Origin: a virus
Length of the DNA: 28,658 bases
Virus record (IMG/VR): IMGVR_UViG_3300032240_001273
Span: 1-28,658 of that record
Strand: one strand, 5' to 3'
Shown here in pieces: positions 1 to 6,907 of this stretch. Positions within the stretch are counted from its first letter, which is position 1. Every line of letters starts with the position of its first letter. The notes beneath the pieces are model-generated. The model was given only the letters and a program-made list of their open reading frames with translations, was not told the origin of the DNA and did no database searches. The translations under genes were made by a program, and so were the position numbers.

Positions 1-106
1 CGAGGATGAAGAGGAGTACAAGTACGAGACCGAGTGCGGCAAGACCATACACATCGACCACGCTGACCACTACGCACCCCAACAAACAACCCTAGCACTG
101 GAGTAA
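1..106 (+). CDS. C-terminal fragment of an unknown protein (5' end outside window)
   Basis: An open frame runs from the window edge (first full codon at 2) to TAA at 104-106 and encodes about 34 residues. It begins with an acidic stretch (EDEEEYKYE) and ends in ALE. The stop lies 3 bases before the ATG of the peptidase gene, so the two are probably in one rightward operon. The fragment is too short to assign a family. Its reality rests on the tight spacing and on the frame being open to the edge. Confidence 0.55.
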   Translation, partial: EDEEEYKYETECGKTIHIDHADHYAPQQTTLALE

Positions 107-109
107 ACC

Positions 110-1246
110 ATGACCAAGAAACGCATGACAATTCTCAACAAGACCCTAGCGCGTGCGCTATCCATGAAGCGGCCCCATGCTACGCTGGCCACAACTGAGT
201 TCACCGACTGGCTGTTTAATGCACTGCCACCTACTGTGCGCGGTAGAGCTTGGCTCGATGCAGCAGACAACCTGCACGTGGACACACGTCAAGACCCGAC
301 CAACCGCACGCTGTTTACAGCGCACGTGGATACTGTGCATCGCGTGATGGGGGCCAATAAGATACGCAAGACAGACAGTACGTGGTATGCAGACGGCGCG
401 CCTTTGGGTGCGGATGATGGCGTGGGCTGTGCGCTGCTGATGCACCTTATCCACGCTAAGGTGCCCGCGTATTACATCTTCACGCAAGGCGAGGAGGTGG
501 GCGGCATCGGTGCCAAGCACATATCCAAAGACCACGCTACGCTACTTGCGCAGTTCGACAGGGCTATTGCGTTTGACCGCAAGGGTACAGACAGCGTCAT
601 TACGCATCAGGGCTGGGGGCGTACGGCATCCGATGAGTTTGGCCAAGCCCTTGCTGATGCGCTTAACGAGACAGACCCGACTGGCAACCTGATGTATTCG
701 CCCGATGACACTGGCGTGTACACCGACACCGCTGAGTTCACTGACGTCATCCCCGAGTGCACCAACATATCGTGCGGGTATTACTCTGAGCATACGGAGA
801 AGGAGCACTTAGATATGCTGCACTTCATGCAGCTTGCCAAGTCGATACTACTTGTTGACTGGGACGCGCTGCCTACCATGCGTGACCCCAAGGTGCTGGA
901 GAGCAAGTGGGACAACGTGTCTCACTCAAGCTATGGCGGCTACACCAACAAGTACGACCCCAAGTGGTACGCCAGCGCGTACTCAGACTATGACGATACG
1001 TTCTACGCCAACGAGGAGGATGAGTACCTTATGGAGTGCCTGCTCGATGCCGAGTTTGGCTTCACGTCGGGGCTGGTCGGTATGATGGCTGAGTCTGTGT
1101 ACCCCGAAGACCCAGCGATGGCGCGCAAGTTCATCAACAAGAAGAAGCTGACCGAGGAAGCGATCGCGTTGGCCAAGAGTATGGTGGGTAGTAGCGACAC
1201 CAATGCAATTCTCGCTACGTTATTTGATATGGCTTATGCCGAATAG
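110..1246 (+). CDS. M20/M28/M42-like (MH clan) zinc aminopeptidase-like protein
   Basis: This 378-residue protein carries the ordered metal-ligand motifs of co-catalytic zinc exopeptidases. They are HVDTV (H72, D74), LGADDGVG (D102), QGEEVGG (E128/E129), AFDRKG (D156) and YYSEHTEKE (H228). The LGAD.G.G block and EE pair resemble PepT/PepD (M20). Only about 100 residues separate EE from the final His, so there is no room for the M20 lid domain and the architecture is closer to M28/M42. Residues after about 255 form a Tyr/Asp-rich tail with no recognised domain. Peptide hydrolysis from an N-terminus is the expected family activity; the substrate is unknown. It may act on a host peptide or protein during infection (inference). 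The next gene starts 12 bases downstream behind AGGAGG, so it is probably co-transcribed. Such a peptidase in an early phage arm is unusual. Confidence 0.82.
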   Translation: MTKKRMTILNKTLARALSMKRPHATLATTEFTDWLFNALPPTVRGRAWLDAADNLHVDTRQDPTNRTLFTAHVDTVHRVMGANKIRKTDSTWYADGAPLGADDGVGCALLMHLIHAKVPAYYIFTQGEEVGGIGAKHISKDHATLLAQFDRAIAFDRKGTDSVITHQGWGRTASDEFGQALADALNETDPTGNLMYSPDDTGVYTDTAEFTDVIPECTNISCGYYSEHTEKEHLDMLHFMQLAKSILLVDWDALPTMRDPKVLESKWDNVSHSSYGGYTNKYDPKWYASAYSDYDDTFYANEEDEYLMECLLDAEFGFTSGLVGMMAESVYPEDPAMARKFINKKKLTEEAIALAKSMVGSSDTNAILATLFDMAYAE

Positions 1247-1258
1247 GAGGGAACAGTC

Positions 1259-1951
1259 ATGAAATCGCCTAAGACGCGGGAAAAAATTCGGCGGGGGTTG
1301 GTCAAGTCGATGTGGAACCAGCTTTGCCGTCAGGTAGAGATGGCCCTGCGCGTGCCCAAAGCCCGCATAAAACGCTACGAACGAGCAGCAGCGGTCGAAG
1401 CCCTGACCGCCTACGCCAAGGAGTTCAACACGCCGCCTGCCAAGCGCAAGCTGGACACCTACCTAGCCTACACGGCCCTGCTCAACAAGCTGCTGGCCAA
1501 GCTGCGCAACTATCGGGATACCAAAGACCAAACACCGCAGGAGATGGCCAAGGAGAAGCAGATGCTGACCAGCGGCGCGCACTGGGCAGATTGGATACCT
1601 GAGGAGATAAAGGTCGAGTTCATGCAGGCGCTAAAGAGTGTGCACGAGTATCCTGAGGTGTCCATAACCCCATTCCCGCAGATGGTGTACAAGGTGCCGC
1701 CGCGACCCAAGCGGCCAAGCCGCAAACCAAAGCGGGAGAAAACACCCATCGAGCTGCTGCGCGACGAGTGCAAGGCGCTGGATACCGCGCACCTACTGGC
1801 CCCTACACCCGAGAACAAGGCAGCACTGGAGGCCAAGCTGGAGGAGCTGGCAGCAGCCAAGAAGGCCAAGGCGCGGGCACGAGCGCGGGAGCAGTACGCC
1901 AAGATAAAAGCCGAGCGCGAAGCGTTCAAAGCAAGGCTGGCTGAGGATTAA
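1259..1951 (+). CDS. Basic coiled-coil protein of unknown function
   Basis: This 230-residue protein is strongly Lys/Arg/Ala/Glu-rich. A Pro/Lys/Arg-rich linker at about residues 145-163 (PPRPKRPSRKPKRE) separates an N-terminal helical part from a C-terminal segment of charged heptads (about 190-230) typical of a coiled coil. I recognise no catalytic motif. AGGAGG lies about 7 bases before the ATG. It follows the peptidase directly and is followed by the first real intergenic gap of the window (1952-2030). Its basic charge would suit nucleic acid binding, but this is only inference from composition. Confidence 0.7.
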   Translation: MKSPKTREKIRRGLVKSMWNQLCRQVEMALRVPKARIKRYERAAAVEALTAYAKEFNTPPAKRKLDTYLAYTALLNKLLAKLRNYRDTKDQTPQEMAKEKQMLTSGAHWADWIPEEIKVEFMQALKSVHEYPEVSITPFPQMVYKVPPRPKRPSRKPKREKTPIELLRDECKALDTAHLLAPTPENKAALEAKLEELAAAKKAKARARAREQYAKIKAEREAFKARLAED

Positions 1952-1957
1952 AAATAA

Positions 1958-1977
1958 TTGTCAAGCAATAGACAAAA
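1958..1977. promoter_or_regulatory. Dyad operator-like element TGTCAA-N4-TAGACAAAA, copy 1
   Basis: In the gap between 1951 and 2031 the sequence TGTCAA, four free bases, then TAGACAAAA (1959-1977) matches a second copy at 12493-12511 with identical spacing. It contains the inverted repeat TTGTC (1958-1962) / GACAA (1971-1975) with 8 bases between, as expected for a dimeric repressor or activator site. Both copies lie in the two longest leader regions of the + strand and precede new gene blocks. The binding protein is unknown; three HTH-type proteins encoded in the window are candidates. Confidence 0.5.
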
Positions 1978-1998
1978 GGGAGTTTTTTCGTTTACACT
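1969..1998 (+). promoter_or_regulatory. Possible sigma70-type promoter before 2031
   Basis: TAGACA (1969-1974) and TACACT (1993-1998) are separated by 18 bases and could act as -35 and -10 boxes. The -35 box overlaps the dyad element, so a bound regulator would compete with RNA polymerase. A ribosome binding site (AGGAG) follows at about 2019-2023. The boxes are weak matches, so this is a suggestion based on position and on a TACACT hexamer also present upstream of 12527. Confidence 0.35.
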
Positions 1999-2030
1999 AT
2001 TTTTCCCATCAACTTTTTAGGAGAAGCAAC

Positions 2031-2609
2031 ATGGCAGATATTCAAACAGCATTGGCACGTGTACTTGACGAGTGGGAGGGCAAGGCGGACAACGCAGCGC
2101 CCCAGCCCGAGGCTACCCAAAAGCCCAAGGCGCACTTGTTTAAGCCCACCACAGGGGTGACGAAGGCTACGTTTAACTTTGTGCGGGCCAACCCCGGCAT
2201 CAATAGGGTGGAGGCCACTAAGCTGCTGGTCATGCAGGGATACAAAGAAGGCTCAGTGGCCAGCCTCATCACGGCGTTCATCAAGCAAGAGCAAATGGAG
2301 CTTGTGGATGGCAAGCTGTTCACCACAGTCAACGAGTACCAGCCCCTCAAAGATAGCAAAGCAGTGAGGGAAGATGCCATCAAGAAAGCCAAGCTGGCCA
2401 AGCGCAAGGCAGCAGCCGAGGCAAGAGCCGCGCGGATACGCGCTGAAGGGGCGGGCATCACCGCGTTACAACCACTACAGCCGCAGCCTACGCCAGCCCC
2501 ACGCAGCACCATTATCACCACTAACTTCAACGTGGAGAACGTCATCAAGAACCTGACCATCTATCAGGCCAAAGAGTTACGCGATGCGCTGAACAACCTA
2601 TTCAAATAA
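2031..2609 (+). CDS. Putative winged-helix protein, small-gene operon leader
   Basis: This 192-residue protein has a central segment (about 43-100) that reads like a winged helix. A helix (TKATFNFVRANPG) is followed by NRVEATKLLVMQG, then a recognition-like helix (EGSVASLITAFIKQ) and a beta wing (MELVDGKLFTTV). A basic Ala/Lys/Arg helix (about 114-140) and a Pro-rich linker lead to a short C-terminal helical domain (NVIKNLTIYQAKELRD). It is the first gene after the dyad element, which would suit autoregulation. An AGGAG site precedes the ATG within GAGAAGCAACATG. The DNA-binding role is inferred from the fold pattern, with no exact family match. Confidence 0.62.
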   Translation: MADIQTALARVLDEWEGKADNAAPQPEATQKPKAHLFKPTTGVTKATFNFVRANPGINRVEATKLLVMQGYKEGSVASLITAFIKQEQMELVDGKLFTTVNEYQPLKDSKAVREDAIKKAKLAKRKAAAEARAARIRAEGAGITALQPLQPQPTPAPRSTIITTNFNVENVIKNLTIYQAKELRDALNNLFK

Positions 2610-2620
2610 GGAGAAAGCAA

Positions 2621-2815
2621 ATGAACTTCCTAGACTTTTTAAAGCGCCACATCAAAGACCCATCCCCGCTGGAGGTCATCAGCAAGGAGCTATCCCAAGC
2701 CCACCTCGATAGGCTGGAGGCCGAGAACGCAGTGGAGTATGCGCAGGCTGTGCTGGAGCTGAACATCACCCGCATCGAACGATTGAACAACCGCATCAAG
2801 GAGTACAAGCAATGA
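2621..2815 (+). CDS. Small coiled-coil phage protein
   Basis: A 64-residue protein. After a short hydrophobic N-terminus (MNFLDFLKRHI) almost the whole chain is an amphipathic helix with regular Leu/Ile/Val positions (about 20-62), consistent with a dimeric coiled coil. AAGGAG and the recurrent AAGCAAATG context precede the start, and its stop overlaps the next start (ATGA at 2812-2815). I recognise no function. The strong ribosome binding site and the overlap show it is a real gene. Confidence 0.7.
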   Translation: MNFLDFLKRHIKDPSPLEVISKELSQAHLDRLEAENAVEYAQAVLELNITRIERLNNRIKEYKQ

Positions 2816-3024
2816 GAGAAAACATCAAAACTGAAAAAGACTACACCGACTGGATGGAGCGCACAGGCGGCTACGCAAAGGACATGACGCTGCGCGATTA
2901 CTTTGCGGGGCTTGCATTGCAGGGATTCCTCGCAGATGGCATGGCCCCAAAATGTGAAGCATTAACTATTGCGAAATGCAGTTTTTTAGCAGCAGACGCA
3001 ATGCTTGAGGAGCGAAGCAAATGA
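2812..3024 (+). CDS. Small phage protein with MTLRDYFAG motif
   Basis: A 70-residue protein. The core MTLRDYFAGLALQG followed by a C-terminal Ala-rich helix (FLAADAMLEER) is a pattern I associate with a short protein common in tailed phages of unknown function. The gene at 6695 encodes a similar arrangement. It overlaps the previous gene by 4 bases (ATGA) and the next at 3021-3024, so it is translationally coupled on both sides. Confidence 0.68.
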   Translation: MRENIKTEKDYTDWMERTGGYAKDMTLRDYFAGLALQGFLADGMAPKCEALTIAKCSFLAADAMLEERSK

Positions 3025-3179
3025 AAGAAGCAGACGAAAAATACATGGCGGTGTATGTGGAGGAAGAAGAGATACACGACCCATACGAATTCATCGGTCA
3101 GCAGATCAAAGGCATCATTGCATTAGCCGCCATCGTGACTGGTGTGTGGATGCTTGTTGCAGCGGTGGTGGTGAAATGA
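3021..3179 (+). CDS. 52-residue single-pass membrane microprotein
   Basis: ATG at 3021 overlaps the previous stop (ATGA) and the frame ends in TGA at 3177-3179, which overlaps the next start at 3176. The product has an acidic N-terminal half (VEEEEIHDPYEF) and one strongly hydrophobic C-terminal segment of about 20 residues (from about GIIALAAIVTG to VAAVVV), so it should be an N-in or N-out single-pass membrane protein. It is outside the usual 60-residue cut-off but is supported by couplings at both ends and by the AAGCAAATG start context. It could be a small holin-like or host-interference peptide; nothing in the sequence settles this. Confidence 0.6.
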   Translation: MKEADEKYMAVYVEEEEIHDPYEFIGQQIKGIIALAAIVTGVWMLVAAVVVK

Positions 3180-3370
3180 CAGGCTACCAAAGCAAAAAAG
3201 CAGCAGCGCAGGCCAAGCTGGAAGATGACGATGACATCCAAACCTACACGCGCCCTTGGGTAGGGCTATCAAATGGGGAAATGATAGAGCTATCTGAGAT
3301 GCAACTTGGTAGCTGGGATTTGATTTTAGAAGTCGAAGCCAAACTCAAGGAGAAGAACAATGCGACTTGA
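3176..3370 (+). CDS. Small acidic phage protein (MTGYQSKKAAAQAKL family)
   Basis: I place the start at ATG 3176, which overlaps the TGA of the membrane microprotein, rather than at the upstream in-frame start at 3005, which would overlie two other genes. The 64-residue product begins MTGYQSKKAAAQAKL and continues with an acidic DDDD patch. The N-terminal pattern is one I have seen in small phage proteins of unknown role. The following gene overlaps its end by 11 bases (3360-3370). Confidence 0.65.
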   Translation: MTGYQSKKAAAQAKLEDDDDIQTYTRPWVGLSNGEMIELSEMQLGSWDLILEVEAKLKEKNNAT

Positions 3371-3569
3371 TGAAGTAAAGGTAGCTAACGTAGGTGGTGT
3401 ATGGAACACGCACCCTTGGTGGCCTGCGCTGAATTGGGGTACCGGCACTGCCGCTGGCGTGAAGCGTTTGGAACTTATTGCCGAGGACTACACGTTCACG
3501 TTCAAAACCGTGGAGCAGCTATTCCCACTTAACTTAAACAAGCCCTATGGGCCAAAGGTGAACACATGA
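3360..3569 (+). CDS. Hypothetical protein, 69 residues
   Basis: Aromatic-rich N-terminal part (GGVWNTHPWWPALNWGTG) then a predicted beta segment (DYTFTFKTVEQLF). The start is preceded by AAGGAGAAG, and the end overlaps the next ATG (ATGA at 3566-3569). I recognise no family. It belongs to the ladder of overlapping small genes and is probably expressed with them. Confidence 0.6.
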   Translation: MRLDEVKVANVGGVWNTHPWWPALNWGTGTAAGVKRLELIAEDYTFTFKTVEQLFPLNLNKPYGPKVNT

Positions 3570-3883
3570 CGTACGAAGAATTTTTTAAGTTTGTGCAATC
3601 CGAGTGTATGCACGAAGCCATTTACCAGGACAGCGAGGGTAGGGCTATCCTTGTTATTACGATGTTGGATGCGTACGGCATGGTAAACAAAGCACAAGAG
3701 CCTGATTTTGGGCCACAACCGGGTATGCACTACGGCATAAACCAAGACGATTGGAAAGACATAGTTGCCGCCATAACCAAGGCGCGTGATAGCAGAGGCA
3801 TATACCTAGGATGCCACCCTGCTGATGTGTTCCAAAATTGGTTTCTTGCAATGGGATTATTCAAACCAAAGGAAACAAAATGA
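3566..3883 (+). CDS. Hypothetical protein, 105 residues
   Basis: The product starts MTYEEFFKFVQ and looks like a compact globular alpha/beta protein with several aromatic residues and two short Cys-containing stretches (SECMHEA, GCHPADVF). No metal-binding arrangement is clear. It overlaps the previous gene and the next start (ATGA at 3880-3883). The function is not recognised. Confidence 0.6.
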   Translation: MTYEEFFKFVQSECMHEAIYQDSEGRAILVITMLDAYGMVNKAQEPDFGPQPGMHYGINQDDWKDIVAAITKARDSRGIYLGCHPADVFQNWFLAMGLFKPKETK

Positions 3884-4122
3884 ACACAGATCAATTTAAA
3901 CAATTTGAAATTAAAGACAACGTACAAGTTGAAGGCATCACTGCAGATTACGTTTGGTACAACACGCAAATCCTGACGCAGAAAATGCAGTCATGGCAGC
4001 GCGATTTTGAAAAGTTAGCCAAAACAATGGAAGACCGCCATAACGAACACTTACACATGATCGGCGACTTGCTGCGGCAAAACAAATCCCTCAAAGACAA
4101 ACTAAAGGAGCTGGAGAAATGA
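3880..4122 (+). CDS. Small coiled-coil protein, 80 residues
   Basis: I choose ATG 3880, which overlaps the stop of the previous gene and follows AAAGGAAAC, over the upstream in-frame ATG at 3838 that lies inside it. The product begins MNTDQFKQFEI, and residues 30-80 form a charged amphipathic helix ending KDKLKELEK, consistent with a coiled coil. The stop overlaps the next ATG (4119-4122). The local sequence is visibly richer in A than the flanking large genes. Function unknown. Confidence 0.62.
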   Translation: MNTDQFKQFEIKDNVQVEGITADYVWYNTQILTQKMQSWQRDFEKLAKTMEDRHNEHLHMIGDLLRQNKSLKDKLKELEK

Positions 4123-4301
4123 AACAAGAAGACATTGAACTTATCGAGATGACGAAAAACAAACGGCACTTGTTCGGCGGCAGGGAAGTAATCCTTGGGC
4201 CTGTAGGTGAAAAGAAACGCCTTGGGTGGGTATACAAAGACACCGGGCTACCGCCTACCGAAGAAGAGACCAACGCCGTACTAGAAAAACAAAAGAAATG
4301 A
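4119..4301 (+). CDS. Hypothetical protein, 60 residues
   Basis: Lys/Glu-rich short protein with a central Gly-containing beta-like stretch (HLFGGREVILGPVGEKKR). ATG 4119 overlaps the previous TGA, and its own TGA overlaps the next ATG at 4298. I recognise no family; reality is supported by coupling on both sides. Confidence 0.58.
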   Translation: MKQEDIELIEMTKNKRHLFGGREVILGPVGEKKRLGWVYKDTGLPPTEEETNAVLEKQKK

Positions 4302-4555
4302 TCTCACGCCCACAGACAAGAATAAGGGAGCTGCTAAGGGAATACCCTGACGGCCTTACGGTGTTGGAAGTAACACGGCAGCTTTGCCTTAACTACACCA
4401 ACACAAAAAACTATTTGACCAATATGCCCGATGTTTACATTGACCGCTGGGTGCCTAGGACAGATTCCATCAAAGGCATTGGTAAGTGGCGGGCGGTTTA
4501 CTGCGCTATAGTGCCCCCAGAAAACTGCCCCCACCCTGACGGAGCTGATGAATGA
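4298..4555 (+). CDS. Small helix-turn-helix phage protein
   Basis: I start this at ATG 4298 (overlapping the previous TGA), giving 85 residues; an in-frame ATG at 4226 lies inside the previous gene. The sequence reads as a winged HTH. A first helix (TRIRELLREYPDG) leads to LTVLEVTRQL, a recognition-like helix (NYTNTKNYLTNMP) and a wing ending WRAVYCAIVPPENCP. The YPDGLT...MPD.YIDRW layout is one I associate with small phage DNA-binding proteins. It directly precedes and overlaps the glycosyltransferase gene, so it may regulate this operon (inference). Confidence 0.66.
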   Translation: MISRPQTRIRELLREYPDGLTVLEVTRQLCLNYTNTKNYLTNMPDVYIDRWVPRTDSIKGIGKWRAVYCAIVPPENCPHPDGADE

Positions 4556-5679
4556 CTGCGCGGTACGTTACCTTTAGTCCGTACTACGCGGGGCTGGGCA
4601 ATGTACTGATGAGCTACGAGTTGGCGTTGAGCATAGCGCACATCACTGGCAGGACGCTGGTGCTGCCGCCCAAGGCGTTCATGGCGTTTCTATCTACAGA
4701 GAACCACAGGGATAAGTTCATTGATATGTGGGACGTTCTCTACAAGCCAGCGGTGGCCGAGGCGTTTTCTGTTATTGACTTTGACGATGTGCCTGAGCTG
4801 CGCGCAGCCAAGGAGAAGATGCAAACGGAACGGTCATACACAGGCAACATCCTTGAGCACGTGCCAAATTTATTTTGGTACAAACCGAGGGAAGGCAACG
4901 TAGTGTGCGAAGAGCACGCGTTGCTGGTAAACGGCAGGCCCGATACAGAGGACTACAGAGTGTTTGCAGCAGACAGAATACCGGTTGACTTGGATCGGCC
5001 TGAAAAGTTTCTGCACTTTGAAAACAATTTGTTTGGGCATTATTTCTACCACGTCTACTGCGATAAGGAGCAGCGCAACATCCTCAAGGACAAGATGGCC
5101 AACGCCATGCGTTACAAGGAGATGTACTTCTACATGGCCAAAGAGGTCGCAAAGAAGTTGGGCAGCTACAACGCAGCGCACGTACGGCGTGGGGATTTTT
5201 TCCATCAATACAGCGAGTTCCTCAAGGGTATCGACACCGGGGATAAGCTGCTCAATCAAGTTAAGAAGTTCGAGGAGTACAACGGCCTGCCGCTGTACAT
5301 CGCCACAGACGAGACCAACCGCGATTTGTTTGATGCGTTCAAGGGCCAGTACGAACTGGCTTTCTATGATGACTTTGGTTTTGATTTCACGCCCTTGGAG
5401 AAGGCGATAGTCGAGCAGATCATCTGTAGCAACGCTAAGTTTTTCATGGGCACAAAGCCGTCGACGTACTCAGCAAAGATCAACAAGATCAGAGGCGAAG
5501 CTGGCAGACAGGCAGATGATTACATGGGCATCAACACAGTGCTTTACACAGAAGGCGGCTGGAAAGAAATGCCCAAGGACAGACCCGCTTATATAGACAG
5601 CCCCATGCCTTGGACACTGCGAGCGGATAAGCGCTGGTCTTGGGATAACTCAACACACCCACATTGGACAAAGGAGTAG
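4552..5679 (+). CDS. O-fucosyltransferase-like (GT-B) glycosyltransferase
   Basis: This 375-residue protein has the layout of the protein O-fucosyltransferase / alpha-1,2- and alpha-1,6-fucosyltransferase superfamily. The N-terminal loop AGLGNVLMSYELALS (13-27) precedes a first Rossmann-type strand (TLVLPP). HVRRGD (210-215) matches the H-x-R-x-G-D sugar-nucleotide motif, and YIATDE (249-254) and EQIICSNAKFFMGTKPST (288-305) are the later GDP-sugar-binding blocks. Known family members transfer fucose from GDP-fucose to protein or glycan hydroxyls; donor and acceptor here cannot be read from sequence. There is no signal peptide or membrane segment, so it should be cytoplasmic. The oxygenase gene follows 2 bases after its stop, with its ribosome binding site inside this gene's end. 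That arrangement suggests co-production and a shared substrate. Confidence 0.78.
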   Translation: MTARYVTFSPYYAGLGNVLMSYELALSIAHITGRTLVLPPKAFMAFLSTENHRDKFIDMWDVLYKPAVAEAFSVIDFDDVPELRAAKEKMQTERSYTGNILEHVPNLFWYKPREGNVVCEEHALLVNGRPDTEDYRVFAADRIPVDLDRPEKFLHFENNLFGHYFYHVYCDKEQRNILKDKMANAMRYKEMYFYMAKEVAKKLGSYNAAHVRRGDFFHQYSEFLKGIDTGDKLLNQVKKFEEYNGLPLYIATDETNRDLFDAFKGQYELAFYDDFGFDFTPLEKAIVEQIICSNAKFFMGTKPSTYSAKINKIRGEAGRQADDYMGINTVLYTEGGWKEMPKDRPAYIDSPMPWTLRADKRWSWDNSTHPHWTKE

Positions 5680-5681
5680 AA

Positions 5682-6692
5682 ATGTTTGCACTTAATTTAG
5701 AACCACGCTGGATAGAATGGTATTTGGAAAACCTTGCTATGGGCGTAGACCCCAAAGCGATTGTGACCGCCATGCTGGCAGCAGATGTGCCCGAGTCAGA
5801 AGTAATAACTTTGGCCAGTAACATAAACCGAGTGTCGGGATACCGCACAGCGCTAAAGCTGGGAGATCAGATACGCAAGCTGGAGTCGGTAAATTTAAAC
5901 CACCAAAAGCTGCTTGCCCAAGACCCCACGCGCCTGACGATTGATAGAGTATCAGGGCTGACCAAGGAGAGCTTCTTCCATGATTACTGGATAGCAAACA
6001 AGCCGGTCATCATCACGGACTTTCTTGATCGGTGCGATAACTACGATCGCTGGACTATGGACTACTTGCTGCACAACTACGGCGACGAAGTCGTGGAAAT
6101 ACAAGAAGGCCGGATGGCTGACCCCGAGTATGAAATCAACAGCACCAAGCTGAAGTCAACCATATCCATGTCCAAGTTTATTAAACGCATACTGGACACT
6201 GGGGATACCAACGACTTCTACATGACGGCCAACAACTTCTCTATAAGAAACACGCGCTTAGGGGATGTGCTAAAGACGTTGGAAAACATACCTGACTACT
6301 GCACACCACCAACAGCTGACTCACACACCGCGCATCTGTGGGTTGGGCCAAAGGGTACGCTGACGCCGCTGCACCACGACGAGTCGGGAATCATTCACCC
6401 AAACCTGCACGGATCTAAACGATGGATAATGATAAGCCCCAACTACTGCACGTATCTGTACAACCACGTAGGCGTTTTCTCAGAGGTAAATATTTTTGAT
6501 GTTGACTACAACAAGTTTCCCAAGATGCGTGACGTGCATGTCATGGACGTTGTGGTAAACGAAGGTGAAGCAATTTTTATACCAATAAACTGGTGGCACG
6601 CAGTGCAGTCTTTGACGCCGTGCGTATCGCTGACGCTGACAGGATTTCCGTTCGATAATAGGTGGAGCTTTTATAAACCCGTACGGAGATAA
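5682..6692 (+). CDS. JmjC/cupin_8 Fe(II)/2-oxoglutarate-dependent oxygenase
   Basis: The start is ATG 5682, preceded by AAGGAG (5671-5676) 5 bases upstream; an in-frame TTG at 5664 is less likely. The 336-residue product has a helical N-terminal region, then a double-stranded beta-helix. Its iron triad is visible as H231-x-D233 (TPLHHDES) and H306 (NWWHAV). K246 (GSKRW) is at the usual 2-oxoglutarate position, and the HLW.GP and GEAIFIPINWWH motifs are typical of FIH/JMJD5-like cupin_8 proteins. These enzymes hydroxylate side chains (Asn, Asp, Arg, His) or tRNA bases; the target here is unknown. Because it is paired with a glycosyltransferase, it may create the hydroxyl that is glycosylated, or modify a separate host factor (inference). 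Confidence 0.82.
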   Translation: MFALNLEPRWIEWYLENLAMGVDPKAIVTAMLAADVPESEVITLASNINRVSGYRTALKLGDQIRKLESVNLNHQKLLAQDPTRLTIDRVSGLTKESFFHDYWIANKPVIITDFLDRCDNYDRWTMDYLLHNYGDEVVEIQEGRMADPEYEINSTKLKSTISMSKFIKRILDTGDTNDFYMTANNFSIRNTRLGDVLKTLENIPDYCTPPTADSHTAHLWVGPKGTLTPLHHDESGIIHPNLHGSKRWIMISPNYCTYLYNHVGVFSEVNIFDVDYNKFPKMRDVHVMDVVVNEGEAIFIPINWWHAVQSLTPCVSLTLTGFPFDNRWSFYKPVRR

Positions 6693-6694
6693 CA

Positions 6695-6907
6695 ATGACT
6701 GAACACGAACAAAACCTGCGGGACTTGGCGGCCATGTTTGCTATGGCTGCGCTGTTGGTTAGGAACAAGTACGACAACCACCCGCACGAGCAAGCACTTG
6801 ATATTGCCAACGCCTTCATTGCAGCGCGGCAGGCCGAGCCTACCTCTGAACCCGAGGAGGGCATAGCCGCCATCAAGATCAACCGAAGAAAAAAGGAACC
6901 GGAATGA
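6695..6907 (+). CDS. Small phage protein, LAAMFAMAALL type
   Basis: A 70-residue protein with an Ala/Met-rich helix (LRDLAAMFAMAALLVRN) followed by a second helix (LDIANAFIAARQ) and a charged tail. The two-helix pattern recalls the 2812 product and suggests the two are distant relatives. It starts 2 bases after the oxygenase stop and overlaps the next gene (ATGA at 6904-6907). No function is recognised. Confidence 0.65.
   Translation: MTEHEQNLRDLAAMFAMAALLVRNKYDNHPHEQALDIANAFIAARQAEPTSEPEEGIAAIKINRRKKEPE

Noticed and set aside
3005-3370. Longer gene starting at 3005
   Set aside because: It would overlie the 2812 and 3021 genes; the ATGA-coupled ATG at 3176 explains the conserved part.
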